A stretch of 64,000 bases of DNA from Saprospiraceae bacterium (GCA_016714895.1 JADKBV010000004.1:558001-622000); one strand, 5' to 3'. Counted from the first letter of the stretch, positions 26,621-35,377 are shown. The notes: generated by a model from the sequence alone, not told the origin. Program-made: numbers and translations.

Positions 26621-27598
26621 ATGCCGAAGTTCATGTTGATTTTCCTCCTTTTCCCTTTATTATCCTCTGCAACTCAGCCCATAAAAGTCGTAACCACAAC
26701 ATCGATTTTTAAAGATATGATTGAATCTATTGGTGGAAATCTTGTAGAGGTTCATTCTATAGTACCTTTAGGTAGTGACCCTCACCGATACGAGGCAAAA
26801 CCCAGCGATGTGACTATCTGTCGTGAAGCAGATATTATTTTTATTAATGGTTTGCATCTGGAGGTTTGGATAGAAAAACTGATTCAAAACAGCAGGACAA
26901 AAGCCAAAACAGTTTTACTCACCCAAGGTATCAAAAGTATTTCTACAGGAAGATATCCCGACCCGCATGCCTGGATGAACGCCGCAAATGGTATATATTA
27001 TGTGAACAATATAGCGGAAACATTAATAAGGATCCGGCCTGATCAAAAAACTTTTATCACCAACAATCTGATAAAATATAGCAATACCCTTAGATTTGTT
27101 GATAATTATATCAAAAATAAAATGTTGAAAATCCCGGAAACCAGCCGGATTCTGATCACAAATCACGATGCATTCCGATATTTTGGTCTCCGATATGGTT
27201 TAAGATTGGTTCCTCTCATGGGTGTTTCCACTGAAGCAGAACCCAAAACAAGTGACATCATCAAAATAATTCATGTTATTCAGGAATCCAAAGTGCCTGC
27301 GATATTTATAGAGACTTCTGTAAATCCGCAGTTGATGAAACAAATTGCTGACGATGCAGGTATCCGGATCGGAGGGTCGTTGTTTTCTGATTCACTTGGT
27401 CCGCCTGAAAGTGATGCCGATACGTATATCGGAATGTTAAAAAAGAATGCAGAAACCATTTTTTCCTCCCTGCAACCGAAAAATGCTGAGGCAAAAGGTT
27501 TTAATCTTTTGCCGCAGACTTCTTCTGTTTTTATGTTTTTAATGATAATTATATTTTTAATCTCTTTGACCGGTTTTTTTGCTTACCGAATCAGTTAA
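26621..27598 (+). CDS. Metal ABC transporter substrate-binding protein (ZnuA/TroA-like) with C-terminal membrane segment
   Basis: 325 residues from the ATG at 26621, 4 bases after the regulator stop. A signal peptide (MPKFMLIFLLFPLLSSA) is followed by the cluster A-I metal receptor fold: IKVVTTTSIFKDMIESIGG, VPLGSDPHRYEAKPSD with a metal-ligand His, DPHAWMNAANGI with the second His, ITNHDAFRYFGLRYGL with the third, and FIETSVNPQLMKQIADDAGI with an acidic ligand. There is no His-rich loop. Unusually, the protein ends in a hydrophobic helix (SSVFMFLMIIIFLISLTGFFAY) followed by R-I-S, which would anchor it to the inner membrane. It could be the relic of a receptor-permease fusion or simply an alternative to a lipid anchor. 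Confidence 0.88.
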   Translation: MPKFMLIFLLFPLLSSATQPIKVVTTTSIFKDMIESIGGNLVEVHSIVPLGSDPHRYEAKPSDVTICREADIIFINGLHLEVWIEKLIQNSRTKAKTVLLTQGIKSISTGRYPDPHAWMNAANGIYYVNNIAETLIRIRPDQKTFITNNLIKYSNTLRFVDNYIKNKMLKIPETSRILITNHDAFRYFGLRYGLRLVPLMGVSTEAEPKTSDIIKIIHVIQESKVPAIFIETSVNPQLMKQIADDAGIRIGGSLFSDSLGPPESDADTYIGMLKKNAETIFSSLQPKNAEAKGFNLLPQTSSVFMFLMIIIFLISLTGFFAYRIS

Positions 27599-27607
27599 TT
27601 ACCCAAT

Positions 27608-28354
27608 ATGAACCCATCACATATTATTGAAGTAAAAGGATTAAATGTGTCTTATGACAAAAAAAATGTACTTACCAACGTATATCTTCATATCGAGGCT
27701 GGACATGCTTATGGAATCATAGGACCAAACGGTGCCGGAAAATCGACTTTATTTAAGGCAATATTGGGTCTGGTCGAACCCAGTCATGGATCTGTAACCG
27801 TTTACGGCAGCAACATTGAAAATTCAAGAAAAAAAATATCCTACATTCCACAAAAGGACTTGTTTGATCAGGATTTTCCTGCAACAGTTTTTGATATTGT
27901 ACTTATGGGTAGGTATCCGCATAAAAAAATCTTTCAAAAAATCAATGAAGAGGACAAACAAAAAGCATCTGATGCTATGAAAGCCATGCAAATCGAAAAT
28001 CTTGGTCACCGGCAAATAGGTCAATTATCCGGAGGTCAGCAACAAAGAGTGTACATTGCCCGTGCTTTATGTCAGGAAGCTGAAATCTTTTTTCTGGATG
28101 AGCCTTTTGCCGGTGTTGATGCCATGACAGAAGAAAGCATTGTAACCATTATGCACGCATTAAAAGCACAGGGAAAAACTTTTCTTCTGGTTCACCATGA
28201 CCTGACCACCGTGCAGCAATATTTTGATAAAATCATTCTGATCAACCAAAGGCTCATCGGTTTCGGAGATACAGAAAAATTATTTACACAAGAAAACCTG
28301 AGCTTGTGTTATGGATCACAATTGTCCATTTTACATAAAATACAACAACTCTGA
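27608..28354 (+). CDS. Metal ABC transporter ATPase (ZnuC/MntB-like)
   Basis: 248 residues. Walker A GPNGAGKST (about 38-46), Q-loop YIPQKDLFDQDFPATVFDIVLMGRY, signature LSGGQQQRVYIARAL, Walker B IFFLDEPFAGVD and the switch His in LVHHDLTTV. The QDFPATVFDIVLMG stretch is typical of Zn/Mn uptake ATPases. It starts 9 bases after the receptor gene and ends 5 bases before a convergent gene, so the expected membrane permease gene is absent from this operon. Either the permease is elsewhere or the operon has lost it. Confidence 0.93.
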   Translation: MNPSHIIEVKGLNVSYDKKNVLTNVYLHIEAGHAYGIIGPNGAGKSTLFKAILGLVEPSHGSVTVYGSNIENSRKKISYIPQKDLFDQDFPATVFDIVLMGRYPHKKIFQKINEEDKQKASDAMKAMQIENLGHRQIGQLSGGQQQRVYIARALCQEAEIFFLDEPFAGVDAMTEESIVTIMHALKAQGKTFLLVHHDLTTVQQYFDKIILINQRLIGFGDTEKLFTQENLSLCYGSQLSILHKIQQL

Positions 28355-28359
28355 TCTCA

Positions 28360-28809
28360 TTATTTTTCAAGGATCATTTCTCTGTGCGGAATGCCATCCA
28401 ATAAATAGTCTTCCCCGATAACAACAAAACCAAAACTGCTGTAAAACCGGATGAGATAACTTTGTGCTTCAATCTGTATCGCAGTATCAGGAAACAGTTG
28501 TAAACAATTTTTTATCGCTTCTTTCATCAATTGTTTTCCCAGACCGGAGTTTCTTTGTTGCGAAGATGTGACCACCCTCCCTATTGAAGATTTACCATTA
28601 TAAACCAAACCGGGGGGCAATATTCTGGCATAGGCGTGAAGCTGACCCGTTTCATCAGTAAACATCAGGTGATGGGATAATAAATCTTTATAATCTGTAT
28701 CGAGATAAACACAATTTTGTTCTACAACAAAAACACGGTTTCTTAAATCCAGAATATGATATAAGGATGTCAGGTCAAGATCATTAAATGTTTTCAATTC
28801 AATTTTCAT
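28360..28809 (-). CDS. elaA: GNAT acetyltransferase, ElaA family
   Basis: 149 residues. GNAT fold with LRNRVFVVEQNCVYLDTDYKDLLSHHLMF, the ElaA signature, and acetyl-CoA-binding region GRVVTSSQQRNSGLGKQLMKEAI. The closing segment FYSSFGFVVIGEDYLLDGIPHREM is also ElaA-like. It probably acetylates a small amine or amino-acid substrate; the physiological substrate of ElaA is not well established. Its start overlaps the end of the upstream EEP-like gene by 11 bases, so it is the last gene of a three-gene minus-strand unit. Confidence 0.9.
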   Translation of the reverse strand: MKIELKTFNDLDLTSLYHILDLRNRVFVVEQNCVYLDTDYKDLLSHHLMFTDETGQLHAYARILPPGLVYNGKSSIGRVVTSSQQRNSGLGKQLMKEAIKNCLQLFPDTAIQIEAQSYLIRFYSSFGFVVIGEDYLLDGIPHREMILEK

Positions 28810-29746
28810 CTTTCCTGAATTTTCTCTTAGGTAATCTGCTTTTCTTTTTTTGATACAATCCCCTGCAGCCTATAGTCACGTTGGATTTGTCAAATACGTC
28901 TTCAAAATGATAACATTCCATATCTCCGGAATAAAAAATGTGATTATAAGATGTTTTGAAAGACAATGGTGCATTTCTGCGGCTGTTCATTAAGGACGTT
29001 TGTTTTCGGAATTGAATCACCGGTTTCGCCCAATAAACCCGATTTAACTCGCCAAAAACAAATGTAGATGTATTTAATGAAGAAACTACTTCTGACAAGT
29101 GTATTATTTCGGTTTCGTTTGCTTTTTTATCCTTTTCATTCAAAGGTGGTGTCAGATAAACAGAAATCAATTGATAGGTTTCCCCTCCTTTGTTCAATTC
29201 AATGAGTAATGCTTCTATATCATTAAGAACAATCTTTGGCTTTAGAATAAATGAATGTTTTGAAAAAATCGCTTTGCCATGATAATTTAATTGAACATCC
29301 AGGTGTTTATGTGGAAAGGAATCTGAAAAAACTTCATTAAGCACTTCTGTCCAGTCCGGAGTATATTCCTGAAAAGAAATGACATCATATGCTTGATCTA
29401 TCAATAATCTTTGGAGGTCTTCAATTCCGGAAATACTACTTAGATTAATATGCACCAAACCCAAGGTCGGCTGGTTATTTGGTTTAGGTAATTTCAGATC
29501 CGTATTCGAATTGTATTTTAGAAACAAGGTTAACATAAATGCACAACCGAAACTGATGTACAATATAAATTTATTCTGAATGATAAGGCCAATAAGCCCG
29601 GAAACCAAAAGAAACAGAACATAATGCAGCATGTATTCATTCAAAAACTCCAGCATATGATAATTTGGTAAAAATATCAGAATAAGCGTTAATGAAATTA
29701 TTCCAATTCCAATAAAAAAATTACCAAATGATAAAAACCTTTTCAT
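28799..29746 (-). CDS. Membrane-anchored endonuclease/exonuclease/phosphatase-fold protein, degenerate active site
   Basis: 315 residues. Three hydrophobic segments (about 9-27, 40-57 and 60-76) precede an EEP domain. The domain order is recognisable: N101 in LVHINLSS, E127 in DVISFQEYTPDW, a GELN motif at 232-235 and NHIFYS at 268-273. In typical members these last motifs read GDFN and DHIF, so two catalytic aspartates are replaced by Glu and Asn. The enzyme may be inactive or altered. The C-terminus is strongly basic (KKKSRLPKRKFRKDEN). It lies 18 bases behind the lamin-tail gene and overlaps elaA by 11 bases. Confidence 0.75.
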   Translation of the reverse strand: MKRFLSFGNFFIGIGIISLTLILIFLPNYHMLEFLNEYMLHYVLFLLVSGLIGLIIQNKFILYISFGCAFMLTLFLKYNSNTDLKLPKPNNQPTLGLVHINLSSISGIEDLQRLLIDQAYDVISFQEYTPDWTEVLNEVFSDSFPHKHLDVQLNYHGKAIFSKHSFILKPKIVLNDIEALLIELNKGGETYQLISVYLTPPLNEKDKKANETEIIHLSEVVSSLNTSTFVFGELNRVYWAKPVIQFRKQTSLMNSRRNAPLSFKTSYNHIFYSGDMECYHFEDVFDKSNVTIGCRGLYQKKKSRLPKRKFRKDEN

Positions 29747-29764
29747 ACAGGATTTTTATGCAGA

Positions 29765-31561
29765 TCAGTTTTCACCGACCGCAACTGTGTGTTTGAATGA
29801 TTTAACTTCACCATCAGGATGAAATAGCTGTGTCGCAATGATATACCACCCTCTTTTGACAAATTGTAATTCATCATCACTTCCATCCCATTTTAAACTG
29901 CCTTCATTGCCTATCAGAAGATTTTCATACAAAGTTTTTACAGGGAAACCGTCAATATCAAATATTTTGACCGTAGCTAAAAAACCGCTTTTGGCAACAT
30001 TGTAAGAAATCAAAAGAAAAGGATCCAAACCCAAACTGTATGGTGAAAATATTTTTTTATCCAAAAAAACTTCCTCTGTATCACTCCCCGGAGAGGTTGC
30101 AAAATTTGAATTTTTATATCCCGGAGTGGCAAATCCATTAGCCTGTGAGGATGAATGCCATAAATCTGCCTGATTTGATACACCATCGGGAACTATTTTT
30201 TCAAGACTTACCCCTTTGGTATTATTTAATAATGAAAAATGATGGTCTTCGATATAATCGAATGAGTCAACTACAACCCTCGTGCCGTTTATATTGCTGA
30301 TGACCTGAATATAAGCGTCACTTACATTAAATGCAGGCAGATCGTTTTGTAAAAACAAGGCTTCCTCCGGTGTATTGTATGTCGATTTGAGAAAATCGGT
30401 GTTTTTACTTACCGCAACATATTGACCCGGATAAAGGATAAAAGAAGAAAAAATGATTTTTTCTTCTCCCCTTGATTCGTTTCTGATAATCAGGTTTTGA
30501 AGGTCCAGAAACTTAGTCGAAATATTGTACAGTTCTATAAAATCTTCGCCGCCAACAAACGGGTCTGTAAGAATTTCGTTCAACACAAGGTCTTTCCTGT
30601 CCGGAACGACCGCTAATACCAGAGAAGTTGTTGTATTCAGGGTGTTACCACCAATGTCTGACAGATTAGAAATCATTAACGTGTAATTAATGCCTGATAA
30701 TATGGGAGCGTCAAAAGTTAGCCGAACCAGATTGTCCGACATACCAAAATTTGCTGTAACGGGCTTTCCAATTCCATTATCCATTTGATATGTCAAAGGA
30801 TCTAAAGCAGATACCTGTTCAAGACGTTCAGTAAATAATAATTCCACATTTCGGTCATCAATCACTTTTGACGAAACAAGTTGAGGGGGAATGGTGTCTT
30901 TGACCCATTTTTGAATCGAAATGTCGTCGTAAAAAAAGTTTTTGGTTCTGGTTGAAGTGTATTTGCATTGAATAGCAAAAAACACATTTTGAGGCATCAA
31001 TGCCAGATCGGTATCTATAAATTCTACATCCGGAGTCAACAAATTTTCACCGTTATAATTAGTTTCCACATTCCAGATACCATCTTCTGTGATACTGATA
31101 CGAAGTCTGGCCTGTGAGGGATCTTTGCTGATAGCACCCATTGTACAGGAAGCGAGTAAGGTAGAGATGCCATCCTTCAACCTGAATATTTTGATATTAT
31201 CATTGGTTCCGTTTTCACCCAAACGAAGATAATACCCATTGGCTGTTGTAAGGTCTGTACGGTCAATACAAAAATAAATATTCGAAACATTATTATCGCT
31301 CGGGTCAAAGGTTTGTTTGAAATAAAAATCAAACTGTAAACTGTCTTTTGGCAATACATACGCCGTTGAAATAAAAGATTCTCCTGCCGCTGAAGCATTT
31401 AATTGAAGTTGAAAATCCGTATTTACAGTAAAATGATCAGTATTACCTGTCCAGACAGGGTTGACCAAAATATTTCCATCGCTGAAGTCTTCTGTAAGTT
31501 GCGCATGAGAAATATAACTCATCAGGCTAAAAAGTCCAAAAAAAATATAGCGAGAAATCAT
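29765..31561 (-). CDS. Secreted lamin-tail domain protein with FlgD-like C-terminus
   Basis: 598 residues. A signal peptide (MISRYIFFGLFSLMSYISHA) is followed by a concanavalin-like region (about 25-215, LTEDFSDGN to FFYDDISIQKW), an Ig-like domain (TIPPQLVSSKVIDDRNVELLFTERLE), and a lamin-tail domain at about 325-460 (LVLNEILTDPFVGGEDFIELYNIS, LDLQNLIIRNES). The C-terminal 80 residues resemble a FlgD-like Ig fold (IFDIDGFPVKTLYENLL, LKWDGSDDELQFVKRGWYIIATQLF) as in proteins exported by the type IX pathway. Function unknown, likely cell-surface or extracellular. It is first in a minus-strand unit with the EEP-like and elaA genes. Confidence 0.85.
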   Translation of the reverse strand: MISRYIFFGLFSLMSYISHAQLTEDFSDGNILVNPVWTGNTDHFTVNTDFQLQLNASAAGESFISTAYVLPKDSLQFDFYFKQTFDPSDNNVSNIYFCIDRTDLTTANGYYLRLGENGTNDNIKIFRLKDGISTLLASCTMGAISKDPSQARLRISITEDGIWNVETNYNGENLLTPDVEFIDTDLALMPQNVFFAIQCKYTSTRTKNFFYDDISIQKWVKDTIPPQLVSSKVIDDRNVELLFTERLEQVSALDPLTYQMDNGIGKPVTANFGMSDNLVRLTFDAPILSGINYTLMISNLSDIGGNTLNTTTSLVLAVVPDRKDLVLNEILTDPFVGGEDFIELYNISTKFLDLQNLIIRNESRGEEKIIFSSFILYPGQYVAVSKNTDFLKSTYNTPEEALFLQNDLPAFNVSDAYIQVISNINGTRVVVDSFDYIEDHHFSLLNNTKGVSLEKIVPDGVSNQADLWHSSSQANGFATPGYKNSNFATSPGSDTEEVFLDKKIFSPYSLGLDPFLLISYNVAKSGFLATVKIFDIDGFPVKTLYENLLIGNEGSLKWDGSDDELQFVKRGWYIIATQLFHPDGEVKSFKHTVAVGEN

Positions 31562-31590
31562 GTTTTTATTTTTAGTTTTAACGTAAAGTA

Positions 31591-31598
31591 TATATTTG
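31591..31598 (+). promoter_or_regulatory. Candidate distal -7 element upstream of asd
   Basis: TATATTTG matches TAnnTTTG, about 145 bases before the asd start. If used, asd would have a long leader; no riboswitch-like structure was recognised in it. Confidence 0.3.
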
Positions 31599-31743
31599 TG
31601 CCTTCTTTTAAAAATGGTTTAAAAAACATCTTTACGAGAAGCAAAAGTAATAAAAATATCCTTCAGTCGTTTGAATTTTATCCTTAACTATCTTCAATAT
31701 CAGAAGTTTGTTTTTGTACCATTAAAAAAAGTAAATGTAAAAT

Positions 31744-32742
31744 ATGAAACTAGCCATAGTAGGTGTCACCGGTTTGGTAGGAAGTGTCTTATTAGAGGTT
31801 TTGGAAGAAATGGACCTTCCCATTACTCAATTTTATCCTGTTGCTTCTGAAAATTCAGTGGGAAAGGAAGTTGTTTTTAAAGGTCAAAAACATAAGGTCA
31901 TTTCTATATCAGAAGCTATAGAGATAGCTCCGGATGTTGCTGTTTTTTCAGCAGGAGGAAATACTTCTTTGGAATGGGCACCAAAATTTGCTGCCAAAGG
32001 AACAGTAGTTGTGGACAATTCATCTGCATGGAGAATGGATCCGGACAAAAAATTGATTGTTCCTGAAATCAATGCAGGACAATTGACAAAATCTGACAAA
32101 ATCATAGCTAATCCAAACTGTTCTACAATTCAGATGGTCATGGCTCTGGCACCTTTGCATGAAAGATATAAAATCAAAAGACTGGTAATTTCTACTTATC
32201 AATCATTTACCGGGACAGGAGTTAAAGCTGTGAATCAATATAATAAAGAGAAAAACAATGAAAAAATATCTGCGGATGAAATGGCATATAAATACCCGAT
32301 TTTTGGCAATTGTATTCCTCAGTGTGATTCATTTTTAGAAAATGACTATACCAAAGAAGAAATGAAACTGGTTCATGAAACCCGTAAAATTTTATCAGAC
32401 AACAGCATAAAAATAACAGCTACCGCAGTTCGTGTACCCGTAGACGGCGGACATTCTGAGTCAGTGAATGTTGAGTTTGAAAAAAAATTTAACATTAATG
32501 ATATCAAAAAGACACTTTCCGAAACAAATGGTATAGTTTTGGTAGATAATCCTGCGGAACAAAGTTATCCCATGCCTCTTTTTGCAAAAAACAGAAATGA
32601 AGTTTTTGTCGGAAGAGTTCGTATGGATGATTCTGTAGAAAATGGTTTAAATATGTGGATCGTCGCCGACAATCTTAGAAAAGGCGCCGCCACAAATGCC
32701 GTACAAATAGTTCAATACCTGATAGAGCACAAATTGATTTAG
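31744..32742 (+). CDS. asd: Aspartate-semialdehyde dehydrogenase
   Basis: 332 residues. NADP-binding GVTGLVGSVLLEVLEE (7-22), the catalytic cysteine C126 in NPNCSTIQ, the QSFTGTG loop, and the substrate-binding region with RVPVDGGHSESVNVE, where the catalytic His is expected. It reduces aspartyl phosphate to the semialdehyde, feeding lysine/diaminopimelate, threonine and methionine synthesis. It is preceded by a 182-base intergenic region and followed after 46 bases by a coiled-coil gene, which may or may not be cotranscribed. Confidence 0.97.
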   Translation: MKLAIVGVTGLVGSVLLEVLEEMDLPITQFYPVASENSVGKEVVFKGQKHKVISISEAIEIAPDVAVFSAGGNTSLEWAPKFAAKGTVVVDNSSAWRMDPDKKLIVPEINAGQLTKSDKIIANPNCSTIQMVMALAPLHERYKIKRLVISTYQSFTGTGVKAVNQYNKEKNNEKISADEMAYKYPIFGNCIPQCDSFLENDYTKEEMKLVHETRKILSDNSIKITATAVRVPVDGGHSESVNVEFEKKFNINDIKKTLSETNGIVLVDNPAEQSYPMPLFAKNRNEVFVGRVRMDDSVENGLNMWIVADNLRKGAATNAVQIVQYLIEHKLI

Positions 32743-32788
32743 TTACAATCGTATTATTTGATTACACATTTGCAAAATTAATAGGAAC

Positions 32789-34150
32789 ATGAGACGCAAG
32801 TTAGTACTTTGGGGAACCAATGAGAAAGATGAAAAAATGTTGGTTGCACTGGAACTTCTGGAAAATGAAAATGTAGTAAATATTTTTACTTTTCCTGAAA
32901 AAATAGCCACAGAAGATTTTTACAAAAAGATGTCTGAAAACTGGAAAAACGACCAGGAGGTCGAGTTTCCCGATGGTTTTCAAAAAATTGAAAGAAAATT
33001 GTCCGTTTCAGACAGCCTTCTCCCGGATGAAATTCGGGTTGAAAGACCTGATCTGATAACGAGAGCACAGGCAGAATGGCATTTTGTGGTGCTATCATCA
33101 AAATTGTACGGCTTGTACAAATCCGAAATCGAAGACTTTAAAGATAAAATCGAAAATTTATCAGAGTACGATAATAAAATCTGGGAAGAACTAAAAAATT
33201 TCTGGTCAAAAGTTCAAAATCAGGTTAATGACAGAAATCTTTTCAGAGAACATGCCGCTTCTCTTAGAGAAAGAACAAACGGTCTTTTTGATAAATTAAA
33301 AAGTCTGAAAAAAGTTCTTGAGTCAGAATATGAAACGCGTTCCAAATCAGCTCTTGAAACTTTTTCAAATGAGCTCAAAGAAATAGAACAAAAAGTCGAA
33401 CAAGGTTTAGGACTTAATCCATTATTCGAAGATCTGAAAAGGTTACAGCAGAAAATTAAAAACATCCAGTTTACAAAAGATGACCGCAATGAAATGTGGG
33501 ATAAAATTGATGCTGCTTTTAAAAGTATTAAGGAAAAACGGGGTAATCAAAACGAAGCTCACGCCCAACACACTGCTTCCAGAATTCAAAAAAGATATGA
33601 TGGATTGGTAGGAGCAGTTCAAAAAATGCAGAAATCTATCCAAATCGACCAAAGAGAATTGGATTTTCAGAATAAAAAAGTCGAAGACAGTGATGGACAG
33701 CTTGAATCTCAACTGAGAAAGGCTAAAATCAGAATGATCGAAGAGAGAATTTCTTCCAAACAGGAAAAACTCGATGATATGCTAAAAACAAAAGTTGATC
33801 TGGAGAGTAAGTTGGAGAAAGAAAAAAAGAAACTGGCTAAACTCGAAAAACAAGAAAAAATAGAGGAAGCCAAAGAAATTGTCAAACAAAAAATTGCAGA
33901 TAATATCAGTGAGACACAAAAAGAAATGGATAAAATTTCTGACAAACTCACTATCGCTGCAGAAAATATCAAGAGTCAGAAAAAACCGAAGTCTAAAGCG
34001 AAAGCCATGATTGAACAAATATCTGAATCTGCTGAAAATCTTGTAGAAGATGTGGTTGATTCTGTCAAGGCTGTCATTGAAGTAGCCGAAGATAAAATCG
34101 AAGACCTCGTAGACAAAGTTGAAGATATTTTTGATAAAGAAGAGGAATAA
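32789..34150 (+). CDS. Long coiled-coil protein of unknown function
   Basis: 453 residues. The N-terminal 110 residues form a globular-looking domain (MRRKLVLWGTNEKDEKMLV, then AEWHFVVLSSKLYGLYKSEI). From about 115 to 400 the sequence is almost continuous charged heptad pattern with DUF349-like stretches (WEELKNFWSKVQNQVNDRNLFREHA; EMWDKIDAAFKSIKEKR). The last 50 residues are strongly acidic (VEDVVDSVKAVIEVAEDKI to FDKEEE). There is no signal peptide or membrane segment, so it is presumably cytoplasmic. No named family could be assigned. A terminator follows, shared with the convergent oxyR gene. Confidence 0.78.
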   Translation: MRRKLVLWGTNEKDEKMLVALELLENENVVNIFTFPEKIATEDFYKKMSENWKNDQEVEFPDGFQKIERKLSVSDSLLPDEIRVERPDLITRAQAEWHFVVLSSKLYGLYKSEIEDFKDKIENLSEYDNKIWEELKNFWSKVQNQVNDRNLFREHAASLRERTNGLFDKLKSLKKVLESEYETRSKSALETFSNELKEIEQKVEQGLGLNPLFEDLKRLQQKIKNIQFTKDDRNEMWDKIDAAFKSIKEKRGNQNEAHAQHTASRIQKRYDGLVGAVQKMQKSIQIDQRELDFQNKKVEDSDGQLESQLRKAKIRMIEERISSKQEKLDDMLKTKVDLESKLEKEKKKLAKLEKQEKIEEAKEIVKQKIADNISETQKEMDKISDKLTIAAENIKSQKKPKSKAKAMIEQISESAENLVEDVVDSVKAVIEVAEDKIEDLVDKVEDIFDKEEE

Positions 34151-34180
34151 TACACGTTTTCCTTTTCATCAAATCTGATA

Positions 34181-34220
34181 AAAATGAGCTTCTTTTACAA
34201 TAAAGGAAGCTCATTTTTTT
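34181..34220. terminator. Terminator hairpin between the coiled-coil gene and oxyR
   Basis: AAAATGAGCTTC at 34181-34192 pairs with GAAGCTCATTTT at 34206-34217, a 12-bp stem followed by more T residues to 34220. The A-run on the opposite side makes it usable in both directions. The oxyR stop codon (34195-34197) lies in the loop region. Confidence 0.85.
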
Positions 34221-35121
34221 TACATGACGGAGGAAGAACATGTATTATCTCATCCTTTAAAGCTTTCAAAAATATGTTTTTTACAAAATATTTATGGGTA
34301 ACGATACCTATTTCTCTCTCCGGAGCCGGTTGTTCAAAAAAATAGATATGCTGCATCTCTTTGTCTGATAAAAAATCAATACCCAAATATGGAAGAATCG
34401 TGATTCCCTTATTTACTTCAACAAGTCTTTTTAGTGTTTCAATACTTCCGGCAGAAAAATTAAGCGGATGATTTTTTTTCTCTTTTTCCTTGAGCTCACA
34501 CAGGTTTATAACTTGTTGTCTCAAACAATGTCCTTCCTCCAACAACCATAAATTGTCTGTGTCAATCTCATTTGCTAAAATAAATTTTTTTTGCTCATAC
34601 CGTTTATTGTCAGGTGCATATACAACAAACTCTTCCTTAAAAACCGAATGTTCAATAATTTCCGGATGCAGGACCGGTATCGCCAGAATACCTGCATCAA
34701 GTTCACGGTTTAACAACTTTTGGATAATAATATCTGTCGTCATTTCAAAAATCTGTAAGGTGATTTCCGGATATTTTTTTAAAAAAGATTCTATAAACAA
34801 CGGCAATAAATAAGGGGCCAGCGTCGGTATAATACCTAAAGAGTAGTTTCCAAAAAGATGTTGGGTCTCTTCAACAATCAAGGAATCCAGTTTTTTGATT
34901 TCATGTAATATAATTTTTGCCTGACGGATTACTTTCCTGCCCATTTCTGTAGCTGTGACCGGTTGTTTTGTCCGATCAAATAAAACCACCCCCAGTTCTT
35001 CTTCCAGTTTTTTGACCATGATACTTAACGTGGATTGTGTCACAAAACACTTTTCTGCTGCCGGAACAAATCCTTTATAGACATCCAAAGCAATGATGTA
35101 TTCTAACTGTTGTATATTCAT
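34195..35121 (-). CDS. oxyR: LysR-family hydrogen-peroxide sensor OxyR
   Basis: 308 residues. The N-terminal winged helix (MNIQQLEYIIALDVYKGFVPAAEKCFVTQSTLSIMVKKLEEELGV) is followed by a LysR regulatory domain. Cysteines C199 and C208 in GHCLRQQVINLC reproduce exactly the position and spacing of the redox pair of E. coli OxyR, so peroxide sensing by disulfide formation is well supported. It activates peroxide-defence genes. The classical partner katG or ahpCF is not adjacent, though a Bcp peroxiredoxin is encoded elsewhere in the window. It is divergent from the efflux operon across a 391-base region. Confidence 0.93.
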   Translation of the reverse strand: MNIQQLEYIIALDVYKGFVPAAEKCFVTQSTLSIMVKKLEEELGVVLFDRTKQPVTATEMGRKVIRQAKIILHEIKKLDSLIVEETQHLFGNYSLGIIPTLAPYLLPLFIESFLKKYPEITLQIFEMTTDIIIQKLLNRELDAGILAIPVLHPEIIEHSVFKEEFVVYAPDNKRYEQKKFILANEIDTDNLWLLEEGHCLRQQVINLCELKEKEKKNHPLNFSAGSIETLKRLVEVNKGITILPYLGIDFLSDKEMQHIYFFEQPAPEREIGIVTHKYFVKNIFLKALKDEIIHVLPPSCKKNELPLL

Positions 35122-35355
35122 GAAGTATATTTAAAAGACTTCCCGTTTGGAATAAAAAACAAACATTTGCCAAAAAAGAAATTAAACCTTACGCAAACCT
35201 TGTTCATTTTGCTGTTTGCGATAAAAAATCAGTTTAATGCCATATAGATAAAATCAATGTTTCTTCTGTTTTGTTTAAAAAAATAAATACATCGCCATTT
35301 CAATATTGTTGAAATCAATGTTTTTCGCAAAAAAAATCACTTTTACCTTTGGTTA

Positions 35356-35377
35356 TATTGTCCGATATCGGACAATA
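35356..35377 (+). promoter_or_regulatory. Perfect 22-bp palindrome, candidate binding site of the adjacent sigma-54 activator
   Basis: The half-site TATTGTCCGAT is followed directly by its complement ATCGGACAATA, with core TGTCCG...CGGACA. Its centre lies about 80 bases upstream of the -24/-12-like sequence, a normal distance for an enhancer-type site of NtrC-family activators. The operon encodes such an activator. OxyR, divergent on the other side, is an alternative binder but its sites usually look different. Confidence 0.75.
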
